The notes beneath the pieces were generated by a model. It saw nothing but the letters and a program-made list of their open reading frames with translations, was not told the origin of the DNA and did not search any database. The translations under genes and the position numbers were made by a program. A stretch of 64,000 nucleotides of DNA from Bradyrhizobium betae (GTDB lineage Bacteria; Pseudomonadota; Alphaproteobacteria; Rhizobiales; Xanthobacteraceae), in contig NZ_MZXW01000035.1 of NCBI RefSeq assembly GCF_004123905.1, positions 372,001-436,000 on the forward strand, written 5' to 3'. Shown piece by piece: positions 1 through 9,917 of this stretch; position 1 is the first letter of the stretch; every line of letters begins with the position of its first letter.

Positions 1-614
1 CGAGTTACGCCGAATTGCTCCTCTCCTTTCCAAAGCTGCTGCGCGAAGAGCCCGTGCTGCGCGTGCGCGCCTGGACCGCATCGCTGGTCATGGCTTCCTT
101 CACCGCCTTCTGGTCGGCGATCGCGCTGCGGCTGCCGGAGGCGCCGTTCGGCCTCGATGCCAGGGGAATAGCCGCTTTCGCACTGATCGGCGTCGCCGGT
201 GCCGCGGCGACCCCGATGGCGGGCCGCTGGGGCGACAAGGGCTGGGCACGCCCGATGTTTGTCGCTGCCCACCTGCTCATCATCGGCTCGCTCGCGCTCT
301 GTGCCTGGGCCGGCGCGCTGGAGTCCTCCTTCTCCGCACTATTCGTACTGAGCCTCGGGACGATCTTTCTCGACGTCGGCATCACGACCGACCAGACGCT
401 CGGCCGCCGCGCGATCAACCTTTTGCGTCCCGAAGCGCGCGGCCGCATCAACGGCCTGTTCGTCGCGCTGTTCTTCATCGGTGGCGGTGTCGGTGCCGCG
501 TCGGCCTCACTGGCTTGGAGCTATGGCGGCTGGACCATGGTTTGCGCCGTGGCCGCGAGCTTCGGTCTGCTCGGTTTGATTACGGATCTCGTGACGAGGA
601 CGGGAACCTCGTGA
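1..614 (+). CDS. MFS transporter, C-terminal part (5' end outside window)
   Basis: The reading frame is open from base 3 and runs about 203 codons to a TGA, with no start of its own: a TTG at base 15 lies in the middle of the open frame. The product has roughly six hydrophobic helices and a short charged loop (RWGDKGW) between helices, as in the C-terminal half of major facilitator superfamily carriers. It is therefore an inner-membrane transporter missing its N-terminal half because of the window edge. The substrate cannot be told. The next gene runs in the opposite direction and ends 10 bases after this stop. Confidence 0.75.
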   Translation, partial: SYAELLLSFPKLLREEPVLRVRAWTASLVMASFTAFWSAIALRLPEAPFGLDARGIAAFALIGVAGAAATPMAGRWGDKGWARPMFVAAHLLIIGSLALCAWAGALESSFSALFVLSLGTIFLDVGITTDQTLGRRAINLLRPEARGRINGLFVALFFIGGGVGAASASLAWSYGGWTMVCAVAASFGLLGLITDLVTRTGTS

Positions 615-624
615 TGGGCAGTGA

Positions 625-1851
625 TCAGCACGAAGATTGCGCAAGCCATCGCAGCACGCCCCTCCCCGCCGCCGCACCGGTGGCAAACGACGCCTGCAGC
701 AGATAGCCGCCGGTCGGCGCCTCCCAGTCCAGCATCTCGCCGGCGGCGAACACGCCCGGCAATTTGCGCAGCATGAAGTGGTCGTCGAGCTCGTCGAAGG
801 TCACCCCGCCCGCCGTCGAGATCGCGCGCTCGATCGGCGCGACGCCGGTGAGCTGAACCGGAATGGCGTTGATCAGCTTCGCAAGCTCCGCCGGCGAGAG
901 CGCTGCCAGCGGCCGGCCGGACGCGATGGCGGCCTCCTGCATCAGGCCGACGCCGACCGGCGACAATTGCGCGGCCTTGCGCAAAAAGTTCGCCAGCGAT
1001 TGCTTGCCGCGCGTCCCTGATAGCCGCGTGGTCAGCGCCGCGGCGTCGAGGTCGGGCCGCAACGCGATCGTCAGCCGCGCCTGCCCGAGACCCAGCACCG
1101 CCTCGCGCAGCTCCGCCGACAGCGCATAGATCGCGCCGCCCTCGATGCCGCTCCGCGTGATCATGGCTTCGCCGCGCACCGTGTGTGCGCCGATCGTCAG
1201 CGCCACGCCCTTGAGCGGCTGGCCCTCGAAACGATCGCGGAACACGTCGGACCATGCGAGCGTGAAGCCGGAATTGGCCGGTCGCAGCTTTGAAACGGCG
1301 ATGCGCTTCTCTGCGAGGATATCGACCCAACCTCCGTCCGAGCCGAGCCGCGGCCAGCTTGCGCCGCCGAGCGCAAGCATGGCGGCGTCGGCATTAACAA
1401 TGGAGGGACCATTGGGTGTTTGAAACAGCAGCCGTCCCTCCTCGTCCCACCCGGTCCAGCGATGCCGAAAGGCAAAACGGACGCCGGCAGAGTCGAGCCG
1501 CCGCAGCCAGGCGCGCAGCAATGGCGACGCCTTGAACGTCTTTGGAAACACCCGCCCGCTGCTGCCGACGAAGGTCAGCTGCCCAAGGCCTAAGCTCCAG
1601 TCGCGCAGCGCATCGGGCGGAAACGCCTCGATCGCAGCGCGCAGATGCGGCATAGCCTCGCGGTAGCGGGCGAGGAAATCCGGCAGCGGCTCGCTGTGGG
1701 TGAGATTGAGTCCACCGCGGCCGGCCATCAGGAATTTGCGGCCCGCGGACGGCGTGGCGTCGTAGACGGTGACGCCGGCGCCGCCCTGCGCCAGCACCTC
1801 CGCCGCCATCAGCCCGGCGGGACCGGCCCCGATGACGGCGACGTCAGTCAG
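625..1851 (-). CDS. HI0933-like FAD-dependent oxidoreductase (TIGR03862-type flavoprotein), probable CTG start
   Basis: A 408-residue flavoprotein. The Rossmann FAD motif GAGPAG is at residues 8-13, followed by GRKFLMAGRGGLNLT, and near the C-terminus comes FAAGEMLDWEAPTGGY, the second FAD contact. This layout is typical of the HI0933/YhiN family, whose substrates are mostly unknown. No ATG, GTG or TTG precedes the Rossmann motif in this frame. The only sensible start is CTG at 1851-1849, which overlaps the TGA of the upstream SDR gene as CTGA, exactly where an ATGA overlap would normally be. The first internal ATG would remove the FAD motif. It is the last gene of the minus-strand acyl-CoA cluster. 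Function is firm at family level only. Confidence 0.8.
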   Translation of the reverse strand: MTDVAVIGAGPAGLMAAEVLAQGGAGVTVYDATPSAGRKFLMAGRGGLNLTHSEPLPDFLARYREAMPHLRAAIEAFPPDALRDWSLGLGQLTFVGSSGRVFPKTFKASPLLRAWLRRLDSAGVRFAFRHRWTGWDEEGRLLFQTPNGPSIVNADAAMLALGGASWPRLGSDGGWVDILAEKRIAVSKLRPANSGFTLAWSDVFRDRFEGQPLKGVALTIGAHTVRGEAMITRSGIEGGAIYALSAELREAVLGLGQARLTIALRPDLDAAALTTRLSGTRGKQSLANFLRKAAQLSPVGVGLMQEAAIASGRPLAALSPAELAKLINAIPVQLTGVAPIERAISTAGGVTFDELDDHFMLRKLPGVFAAGEMLDWEAPTGGYLLQASFATGAAAGRGVLRWLAQSSC

Positions 1852-2765
1852 AGCTTGATCCCCGCCCGCGCCGCGGCCTGCGCCACGTATTTCTGCGTCT
1901 GCTCGAATGCACCCGTCAGCGCCTTGGCCTTCGACATATCGCTGATCTCGGCGAAATGCGCGGCGACTGCGTCCGGCGTCCATTCGGACTCCGGCAGGTT
2001 GATGCCCTCGCTCTCCAGAATCTTGATCACGGCGAAGGAGCCGGCGCCCGCCCCCATGATGGTGCGGGTCGGCGCGTCCTCGCTGAGCATATATTCGACC
2101 GCGGGCGTGATCGCGTTCGGCTTCATCAGTTGCAACGCCTGCGGCGGCAGCAGCTCTTCGGTCATGCGGGTCGCAGCGGTCGGCGAGATGATGTTGACGC
2201 GGATGTTGGTCTTGCGGCCTTCCTCGGCGAGCACGTTCATCAACCCGACCATGCCGGACTTGGCCGCGCCGTAATTGGCCTGGCCGAAATTGCCGTAGAG
2301 GCCGGAGGACGACGTCGTCAGCACGATGCGGCCGTAATTGCGGTCGCGCATGCCGGCCCACGCCGCCTTGCAGCAATAGAAGGTGCCGACGAGGTGTACG
2401 TCGAGCACCTTCTGGAAATCGGCGGCTTCCATCTTGCCGAACGATTTGTCGCGCAGGATGCCGGCATTGGCGCACATCAGGTCGACGCTACCCCACTCCT
2501 TGGTGGCGCGCTCGACCATGGCGATGACCTGCTCGAAATTCGACACGTCGGCGCCGTCGGCCATCGCGGTGCCGCCGGCCTTGCGGATCTCCTCGACCAC
2601 CGCTTCGGCGGGCGAGAGCGAGCCGCCGCTGCCGTCACGTGCGCCGCCGAAATCGTTGACGACGACCTTGGCGCCGCGGCTGGCGAGGCCCAGCGCATGC
2701 GCCTTGCCGAGACCGTTACCCGCGCCGGTGACGATGGCGACGCGTCCGTCGAACCTGATTGCCAT
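1848..2765 (-). CDS. SDR-family 3-hydroxyacyl-CoA dehydrogenase (MFE-2-like)
   Basis: A 305-residue short-chain dehydrogenase. The cofactor motif TGAGNGLG is near residue 13, the strand-end segment VVNDFGG binds the NAD ribose, and YGAAK supplies the catalytic Tyr and Lys. The VVNDFGG segment and overall length resemble the dehydrogenase domain of peroxisomal multifunctional enzyme type 2 (HSD17B4/Fox2) more than FabG-type SDRs. The neighbour is a MaoC hydratase, the other activity of that enzyme, so an acyl-CoA hydroxy-intermediate is the likely substrate (inference). ATG at 2765 was chosen because homology starts at MAIRFDG; an in-frame start further upstream would fall in the repeat element. 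Confidence 0.85.
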   Translation of the reverse strand: MAIRFDGRVAIVTGAGNGLGKAHALGLASRGAKVVVNDFGGARDGSGGSLSPAEAVVEEIRKAGGTAMADGADVSNFEQVIAMVERATKEWGSVDLMCANAGILRDKSFGKMEAADFQKVLDVHLVGTFYCCKAAWAGMRDRNYGRIVLTTSSSGLYGNFGQANYGAAKSGMVGLMNVLAEEGRKTNIRVNIISPTAATRMTEELLPPQALQLMKPNAITPAVEYMLSEDAPTRTIMGAGAGSFAVIKILESEGINLPESEWTPDAVAAHFAEISDMSKAKALTGAFEQTQKYVAQAAARAGIKL

Positions 2766-2784
2766 GGGTGTGCTTCCTGTTGGA

Positions 2785-2873
2785 TCGTCATGGCCGGGCT
2801 TGCCCCGGCCATCCATCAAAATCGACAGGCTTTTGAGCAGCGATGGGTGGCCGGGTCAAGCCCGGCATAGTCA
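2785..2873. repeat. Palindromic intergenic element (GGCCGGGC type)
   Basis: The spacer between the MaoC gene and the SDR gene holds two hairpin halves: TCATGGCCGGGCTTG followed by CCCCGGCCATCCAT, and then GGTGGCCGGGTCAAGCCCGGCATAG. The outer parts are roughly reverse complements of each other, so the whole stretch can fold. Elements of this sort are common between rhizobial genes and may stabilise or attenuate transcripts. The role is inferred. Confidence 0.6.
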
Positions 2874-3350
2874 CGCGAAATAGATCAGGCCCAGCCACTC
2901 CGCGACCAGCGCCGGCTTATCCTCGCCCTCGATCTCCACGGTGACGCTGGTGCGGGACTGCAATTCATTCGGCTTGCGGAGCTTGGCTTCCGCCAAGACA
3001 AAACGGCCGCGGACGCGCTTGCCCGAGCGCACCGGGGAGATGAAGCGCAGCTTGTCGAAACCGTAATTGACGCCCATCGTGGTGCCGGCGATGACAGGCA
3101 TCACCTCATAGGACATGATCGAGAGCAGCGACATCGTGAGAAAACCGTGCGCGATGGTGGTGCCGAAGGCGGTTTCCTTCTTCGCGCGTTCCGGGTCGAC
3201 GTGGATGAACTGGTGATCCTCGATCACATCGGCATAGGTGTCGATGCGCGGCTGATCAATCAGATGCCACGACGATACGCCGATCTCCTTGCCGACCATG
3301 GCCTGATAGGCATCGAGGGAAATCGGCGGCTTCTTCCAGATTTCGTTCAC
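2871..3350 (-). CDS. MaoC-family (R)-specific enoyl-CoA hydratase-like protein
   Basis: A 159-residue hot-dog fold protein. The hydratase dyad is visible in EDHQFIHVDP (Asp, four residues, His), followed by FGTTIAHGFLTMSL, the signature of MaoC/PhaJ hydratases. It would hydrate a 2-enoyl-CoA. The start is GTG at 3350, directly after the TAA of the acyl-CoA synthetase (TAAGTG), which implies translational coupling. The gene sits between an acyl-CoA synthetase and an MFE-2-like dehydrogenase, consistent with activation, hydration and oxidation of an acyl chain. The substrate is unknown. Confidence 0.87.
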   Translation of the reverse strand: MNEIWKKPPISLDAYQAMVGKEIGVSSWHLIDQPRIDTYADVIEDHQFIHVDPERAKKETAFGTTIAHGFLTMSLLSIMSYEVMPVIAGTTMGVNYGFDKLRFISPVRSGKRVRGRFVLAEAKLRKPNELQSRTSVTVEIEGEDKPALVAEWLGLIYFA

Positions 3351-5069
3351 TTAGGTCTCACTCCGTGTTTTCGGCAGCTCCGGAAAATCCTCCTCGCGGA
3401 ATTCCCGGCCGCGCAGCGGATCGTTGCGATCATCGTCGCGTTCGAGCCGTCGTAGCTGCACGCGGCGGATTTTTCCAGAGATCGTCTTCGGCAGCTCGGT
3501 GACGATTTCGAGCCGGCGGATGCGCTTGAATGGCGCAAGCCGCGTGTGCAGATGCTTGAAGATCGACAGCGCCGTCTCCGGCGAACGTTCCGCGCCCGAA
3601 ATCAGCAGCACGAAAGCTTTGGGGATCGCCAGCCGGATCGGATCGGGGCTCGGCACCACCGCGGCTTCGGCCACCAGCTCATGCTCGAGCAGCACGCTCT
3701 CCAGCTCGAACGGGCTGATGCGGTAATCGGAAGATTTGAAGACGTCGTCGGAGCGGCCGACGAAGGTGAGATAGCCGTCCTCGTCTTCGAACACGACATC
3801 GCCGCTGCGATAGAGATCGCCTTCGGCACCGGAAAGCTCGCCGTCGTCACCCTGATAGCCCTGCATCAGGCCGGCCGGACGGTTATCGCCCAGCACCAGC
3901 GTCACCTCGCCCTCTTTCGCCGGTTGGCCATCGGCATCGCTGACCTGCACGCGATAGCCCGGCAGCGGCCGGCCCATCGAGCCGACCTTGATCTTTTGGC
4001 CCGGCGAGTTGCCGGCAAGCGCCGTCGTTTCGGTCTGGCCGTAGCCGTCGCGGATGGTGAGGCGCCAGGCGGCCTGCACCTGGTCGATCACTTCAGGATT
4101 GAGCGGCTCACCAGCGCCGCAGACTTCGCGCAACGCGACCTTGAAGGACGCAAGGTTCTCCTGGATGAACAGCCGCCACACCGTCGGCGGCGCGCACAGC
4201 GTGGTGACGCCGCAGCGGCCGATGGTGGCAAGCAGCGCCTTGGCATCGAAGCGTGGCTGATTGACCACGAACACGGTCGCGCCCGCATTCCACGGCGCGA
4301 AGAAACAGCTCCAGGCGTGCTTGGCCCAGCCGGGCGAGGAAATGTTGAGGTGGACGTCGCCGGGCTTCAGCCCGATCCAGTACATGGTGGAGAGATGTCC
4401 GACCGGATAGCTGCGCTGGCTATGCAGAACAAGCTTTGGCTTTGCAGTCGTGCCCGAGGTGAAATAGAGCAGCATCGGATCGTCGGCGTTGGTCGGGCCG
4501 TCCGGCGTAAAACTCTCGGGCGCTTTCGCCGCCTCGTCGTAAGCGAGCCAGCCATCGGAGGCCGCACCGACCACAATGCGCACGATATTCTCGGCACCAA
4601 GGCTCGCGAATTTCGCGACCTGGTCTTGCGCCGCCATCACCGCCTTCGCCTTGCCGCGATCGAGCCGGTCGCGCAGTTCGTCGGCGGTGAGCAGAGTGGT
4701 CGCGGGGATCACGACAACGCCGAGCTTCATCGCCGCCAGCATCGTCTCCCACAGCGGAACCACATTGCCGAGCAGCAGCAGGAGATGATCGCCGCGCTTC
4801 AGGCCCTGCGCGCGGAGGAAGTTGGCGACCTGGTTCGAGCGTTTAGAAAGCGCAGCGAAGGAGAGCTTTGTCTGCTTGTCCTGCGCGGCGTCGACAATCC
4901 AGAGCGCGGGGCGGTCCTTGCTGTCCGCATTCGTCGCCAGCTCGGCGTCGAACCAGTCGAGCGCCCAGTTGAAGGGAACCGGATCGGGCCAGCGGAAGTC
5001 CTTGACCGCTGTCTCGTAATCCGTGCGGCTGTGCAGCAGAAACGCGCGCGCTTCCTGAAATGTGGTCAT
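3351..5069 (-). CDS. Acyl-CoA synthetase (AMP-forming)
   Basis: A 572-residue member of the ANL adenylating superfamily. Visible motifs are the phosphate loop YFTSGTTAKPK, the A5 motif YGQTET, the hinge region YRSGDVVF...GYLTFVGRSDDVFKSSDYRISP, and the C-terminal catalytic lysine in PKTISGKIRR. It activates a carboxylic acid to its CoA thioester via an acyl-AMP. The final bases of the upstream mmsB gene and this start share one base (TGATG at 5071-5067), so the two are co-translated. A TTG three bases upstream is less likely. The acetyl/propionyl/medium-chain choice cannot be made by eye. Confidence 0.9.
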   Translation of the reverse strand: MTTFQEARAFLLHSRTDYETAVKDFRWPDPVPFNWALDWFDAELATNADSKDRPALWIVDAAQDKQTKLSFAALSKRSNQVANFLRAQGLKRGDHLLLLLGNVVPLWETMLAAMKLGVVVIPATTLLTADELRDRLDRGKAKAVMAAQDQVAKFASLGAENIVRIVVGAASDGWLAYDEAAKAPESFTPDGPTNADDPMLLYFTSGTTAKPKLVLHSQRSYPVGHLSTMYWIGLKPGDVHLNISSPGWAKHAWSCFFAPWNAGATVFVVNQPRFDAKALLATIGRCGVTTLCAPPTVWRLFIQENLASFKVALREVCGAGEPLNPEVIDQVQAAWRLTIRDGYGQTETTALAGNSPGQKIKVGSMGRPLPGYRVQVSDADGQPAKEGEVTLVLGDNRPAGLMQGYQGDDGELSGAEGDLYRSGDVVFEDEDGYLTFVGRSDDVFKSSDYRISPFELESVLLEHELVAEAAVVPSPDPIRLAIPKAFVLLISGAERSPETALSIFKHLHTRLAPFKRIRRLEIVTELPKTISGKIRRVQLRRLERDDDRNDPLRGREFREEDFPELPKTRSET

Positions 5070-5959
5070 CAAGCTTTCCCGGCCAGCCCCCTAACGTGCT
5101 TGATAATTCCGGAAAAATCCACCCCGCCCTGGCCGGCTGCGTCGAACGCCTGATAAATCTCCTGCGCGTGCTGACCGAGCGGCGTCGCCGCGCCAGCCGC
5201 CTTGGCGGCGTCCTGCGCCAGCGTCAGGTCCTTCACCATCAGCGCCGAGGCAAAGCCCGGCTTGTAATCGTTGTTCGCCGGCGAGGTCGGCACCGGGCCC
5301 GGAACCGGGCAATAGGTCGTCAGCGACCAGCACTGGCCCGACGAGGTCGAGGCGACGTCGAACAACGCCTGATGCGAGAGGCCGAGCTTCTCAGCCAACG
5401 CAAACGCCTCGCTCACCGCGATCATGGAAATGCCGAGGATCATGTTGTTGCAGATTTTTGCCGCCTGCCCCGCGCCGGCGCCGCCGCAATGCACGATCTT
5501 CTTGCCCATCCTCTCCAGCACGGGCTTTGCCGCCGCGAATGCGTTCTCCTCACCGCCGCACATGAAGGTGAGCGTTGCGCCCTTGGCGCCGCCGGTGCCA
5601 CCGGAGACCGGTGCGTCGACCGAGAGGACGCCGTTCTTGGCAGCGAGCGCATGCGCCTGCCGCGCGCTTTCGACGTCGATGGTGGAACTGTCGATGATCA
5701 GCGTGCCCTTGGTCATGGCGGGAACGACCTCGTTCCAGACGCCGAGCACATGCTTGCCTGCGGGGAGCATAGTGACGACGATATCAGCGCCCTTCACCGC
5801 ACCCGACGCGCTGTCGGCGATGCCGGCGCCGTCAGCCTTCGCCTGCGCGCGCGAGGCCTCGACGAGGTCGAACGCGACGACCTTGTGGCCGGCCTTGACA
5901 AGGTTGGCCGCCATCGGGCCGCCCATGTTGCCGAGACCGATGAATGCGATCGTGGCCAT
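5069..5959 (-). CDS. mmsB: 3-hydroxyisobutyrate dehydrogenase
   Basis: A 296-residue beta-hydroxyacid dehydrogenase. The N-terminal NAD motif is FIGLGNMGGPMAANLVKAGH, the substrate-binding segment is DAPVSGGTGGA, and the catalytic lysine lies in GAGQAAKICNNM. It oxidises 3-hydroxyisobutyrate to methylmalonate semialdehyde in valine catabolism. The assignment is supported by neighbours that carry the preceding steps (acyl-CoA dehydrogenase, 3-hydroxyisobutyryl-CoA hydrolase) and the following step (mmsA). Its ATG follows the upstream gene by about 28 bases. Confidence 0.93.
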   Translation of the reverse strand: MATIAFIGLGNMGGPMAANLVKAGHKVVAFDLVEASRAQAKADGAGIADSASGAVKGADIVVTMLPAGKHVLGVWNEVVPAMTKGTLIIDSSTIDVESARQAHALAAKNGVLSVDAPVSGGTGGAKGATLTFMCGGEENAFAAAKPVLERMGKKIVHCGGAGAGQAAKICNNMILGISMIAVSEAFALAEKLGLSHQALFDVASTSSGQCWSLTTYCPVPGPVPTSPANNDYKPGFASALMVKDLTLAQDAAKAAGAATPLGQHAQEIYQAFDAAGQGGVDFSGIIKHVRGLAGKA

Positions 5960-5987
5960 CTTCGTTTCCTCCGCTAGATTGACGTTA

Positions 5988-7055
5988 TTAGTTGAACTTC
6001 AGCTCGTCGGCGCCGATCTCGGCGAGATACGGCGCAAGCATCTCTTGCGTCACATCCTCGATCCGCGGCGGCGAAAAGATCGGATTGCGGTCCTTGTCGA
6101 TCACGGCCGCGCGGACACCCTCGCGGAAATCGTCGCTGCGGAAGACCTCCAGCGCGGCGCGATATTCACGCACGAGGCATTCTTCCAGGCTCGACGCTGT
6201 GCGCGCAAGCCGCAGCAGTTTCAGCGTCACCACCATGCCGCGGGGCGATTTTTCATTGAGCGTCTTCATCGTCGCCAGCGCGAAGTCGGAGCCGTCGCGC
6301 TTGAGCGCAGCGAAAATGTCTTCCATGCGGTCGAAGCCGAACAATGCGTCGATAACGGGCTCTTTGGCGGCGACCGGCCCCGCCGCCTCGCCGGTCGCAA
6401 AGCCATTGATGAGCTTGGTGACGTCGGCCGCGGTCACGCCCTGACGAACCCTCGTCAGCGCCTCGCGCAGCTCCGGCCATTTGGCCGCAGGCACCACGGC
6501 ATCGGCAAACTTTGCATGGATCGCGTCCGGACCGTTCATGGTCTGCCCAGTCAAACCAAAGTAGGTGCCGATCTCGCCGGGCGAGCGCGACAGCAGCCAG
6601 GTGCCGCCAACATCGGGGAAGAAGCCCAGCCCGACCTCCGGCATTGCGAGCTTGGTGCGGTCGGTGACGATGCGATGGCTGGCGTGGCCTGACAGCCCGA
6701 CGCCGCCGCCCATCACGAGGCCGTCCATGAATGCGACATACGGCTTCGGATATTTCGCGATCCGCGCATTCATGACGTATTCCTGGCGCCAGAACCGCGC
6801 GCCGAGATCGCCGCCTTCGCGCGAGCTGTCCCAGAGGCTGCGGATATCGCCGCCGGCGCAGAGGCCGCGTTCGCCCGCACCTTCCAAGATCATCAGCGCG
6901 ACCTCGGCATCGGTCTCGAACTGATCGAGCGCCGCGTCGATGCCGATCGACATCTCCAGCGTCATGGCGTTGATCGCCTTGGGACGGTTGAGCCGGATCA
7001 CGCCCGCCGCGCCTTCGCGGCGAACGATGAGATCGCCCTCTTCCACTGAACTCAT
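5988..7055 (-). CDS. 3-hydroxyisobutyryl-CoA hydrolase (crotonase family)
   Basis: A 355-residue crotonase-fold protein, longer than the usual 260-residue enoyl-CoA hydratase and in the size range of HIBCH. The oxyanion segment GLCAGGDIRSL and the segment MPEVGLGFFPDVGGTWLLSR, whose Glu and Asp are used for thioester hydrolysis, are typical of HIBCH. The reaction is 3-hydroxyisobutyryl-CoA to 3-hydroxyisobutyrate plus CoA. ATG at 7055 overlaps the acyl-CoA dehydrogenase stop by four bases (ATGA). The open frame upstream of this ATG is only a shadow of that gene. Confidence 0.92.
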   Translation of the reverse strand: MSSVEEGDLIVRREGAAGVIRLNRPKAINAMTLEMSIGIDAALDQFETDAEVALMILEGAGERGLCAGGDIRSLWDSSREGGDLGARFWRQEYVMNARIAKYPKPYVAFMDGLVMGGGVGLSGHASHRIVTDRTKLAMPEVGLGFFPDVGGTWLLSRSPGEIGTYFGLTGQTMNGPDAIHAKFADAVVPAAKWPELREALTRVRQGVTAADVTKLINGFATGEAAGPVAAKEPVIDALFGFDRMEDIFAALKRDGSDFALATMKTLNEKSPRGMVVTLKLLRLARTASSLEECLVREYRAALEVFRSDDFREGVRAAVIDKDRNPIFSPPRIEDVTQEMLAPYLAEIGADELKFN

Positions 7056-8197
7056 CGCGCGCCCTCGATCAATTTGCGGGCCACGATCAGCCGCATGATT
7101 TCGTTGGTGCCTTCGAGGATCTGGTGCACGCGCAAATCGCGGACGATCTTCTCGATGCCGTATTCGCTGAGGTAGCCATAGCCGCCGTGCAGCTGGAGCG
7201 CGTGGTTGGCGACCTCGAAGCCGACATCGGTGCCGAAGCGTTTTGCCATCGCGCACAGCATGGTGGCATCCGCGTCTTTCCGATCGAGCGCGGCAGCGGC
7301 GCGCCACAAAAAGGTGCGCGCGGCCTCGAGCTCGATGGCCATGTCGGCGAGCTTGAACTGCAGCGCCTGGAATTCGTCAAGACGTTTTCCAAAGGCCTTG
7401 CGTTCCTTCATGTAGGCGCGCGCCTTGTCGAGTGCAGTTTGGGCGCCACCAAGAGAACAGGCCGTGATGTTGAGGCGGCCGCCGTCGAGCCCGGCCATCG
7501 CAATCTTGAAGCCTGTGCCCTCTTCGCTCAACCGATTGGCCACGGGCACGCGGGCATTCTCGAAAATGACAGCGCGGGTCGGCTGCGCGTTCCAGCCCAT
7601 CTTGCGCTCATTGGCGCCAAAGGAGACGCCCGGGGTCTTGCCGTCGATCACGAGTGTCGAGATGCCGCCGGGACCATCGCCGCCGGTGCGCACCATCACG
7701 ACCAACACATCAGTGCCGCCGGCGCCGGAGATGAATTGTTTCTGGCCGTTCAGCACATAATGGTCGCCGTCGGGCACCGCGCGCGTGCGCAGCGCCGCTG
7801 CATCCGAACCTGCGCCCGGCTCGGTCAGGCAGTAGCTCGCGATCAACTCCATGGTGCAGAGCTTTGGCAGCCATGTGTGGCGCTGGGTGTCGCTGCCGTA
7901 GGCATCGATCATCCAGCTCGCCATGTTGTGGATGGAGATGAAGGCCGATGTGGTCGGGCAGCCCGTCGCCAGCGCTTCAAAAATCAGCGCCGCGTCGAAC
8001 CGCGTCATGGCGGAGCCGCCGACATCCTCGCGGATATAGATACCGCCCATGCCGAGGGTTGCCGCCTCGCGCATCACATCGACCGGGAAATGCTTCTCCT
8101 CGTCCCAGCGCAACGCGTGCGGCGCGATCTTTTCCGCCGCAAACGCCAACGCCATGTCGCGAACCGCGATCTGATCCTCGTTCAGAGCGAACTGCAT
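7052..8197 (-). CDS. Acyl-CoA dehydrogenase, probably isobutyryl-CoA dehydrogenase
   Basis: A 381-residue flavoenzyme. The FAD/substrate motif YCLTEPGAGSDAA is in the middle domain, and the C-terminal helical domain contains VHQILEGTNEIMR, whose first Glu is the catalytic base in short-chain dehydrogenases. It would oxidise isobutyryl-CoA to methacrylyl-CoA and pass electrons to ETF. The isobutyryl specificity is inferred from the valine pathway genes on both sides; a 2-methylbutyryl or butyryl enzyme would look similar. A hairpin element fills the gap between this gene and mmsA. Confidence 0.9.
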   Translation of the reverse strand: MQFALNEDQIAVRDMALAFAAEKIAPHALRWDEEKHFPVDVMREAATLGMGGIYIREDVGGSAMTRFDAALIFEALATGCPTTSAFISIHNMASWMIDAYGSDTQRHTWLPKLCTMELIASYCLTEPGAGSDAAALRTRAVPDGDHYVLNGQKQFISGAGGTDVLVVMVRTGGDGPGGISTLVIDGKTPGVSFGANERKMGWNAQPTRAVIFENARVPVANRLSEEGTGFKIAMAGLDGGRLNITACSLGGAQTALDKARAYMKERKAFGKRLDEFQALQFKLADMAIELEAARTFLWRAAAALDRKDADATMLCAMAKRFGTDVGFEVANHALQLHGGYGYLSEYGIEKIVRDLRVHQILEGTNEIMRLIVARKLIEGAR

Positions 8198-8221
8198 GCT
8201 GCCGCGTACCCTTTCACTCCG

Positions 8222-8311
8222 TCGTCATTGCGAGCGCAGCGAAGCAATCCAGTATCCCTCCGCAGAGATAGTCTGGATTGCTTCGTCGCAAGAGCTCCTC
8301 GCAATGACGAC
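8222..8311. repeat. Dispersed palindromic element (TCGTCATTGCGAG family), copy 1
   Basis: Starts with TCGTCATTGCGAG and ends with its reverse complement CTCGCAATGACGA. Inside are AGCAATCCAG and CTGGATTGCTT as a second pair of arms. The same layout recurs at 21516-21605 and 55151-55236 in this window. Here it lies between mmsA and the acyl-CoA dehydrogenase gene and could act as a transcript-processing or attenuation hairpin (inference). Confidence 0.85.
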
Positions 8312-8320
8312 TGAGGGAGT

Positions 8321-9817
<1,497 letters not shown>

Positions 9818-9848
9818 GGCAAACTCCTTAGGTCCCGGTCTGATCGCT

Positions 9849-9883
9849 TTGACAAATCCTATCGACCTGCATTTTATAGGATT
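9849..9883 (+). promoter_or_regulatory. Sigma-70-like promoter for the LysR gene with an 8-bp dyad between the -35 and -10
   Basis: TTGACA at 9849-9854 and TTTATA at 9873-9878 are 18 bases apart and point toward the LysR gene. A perfect inverted repeat, AATCCTAT (9855-9862) and ATAGGATT (9876-9883), spans the spacer and the -10, with arm centres 21 bases apart. This fits autorepression and control of the divergent mmsA cluster by the LysR protein (inference). Confidence 0.6.
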
Positions 9884-9917
9884 CAAGTCTGAGATAATGC
9901 ACCATAGATGTGCGAAA

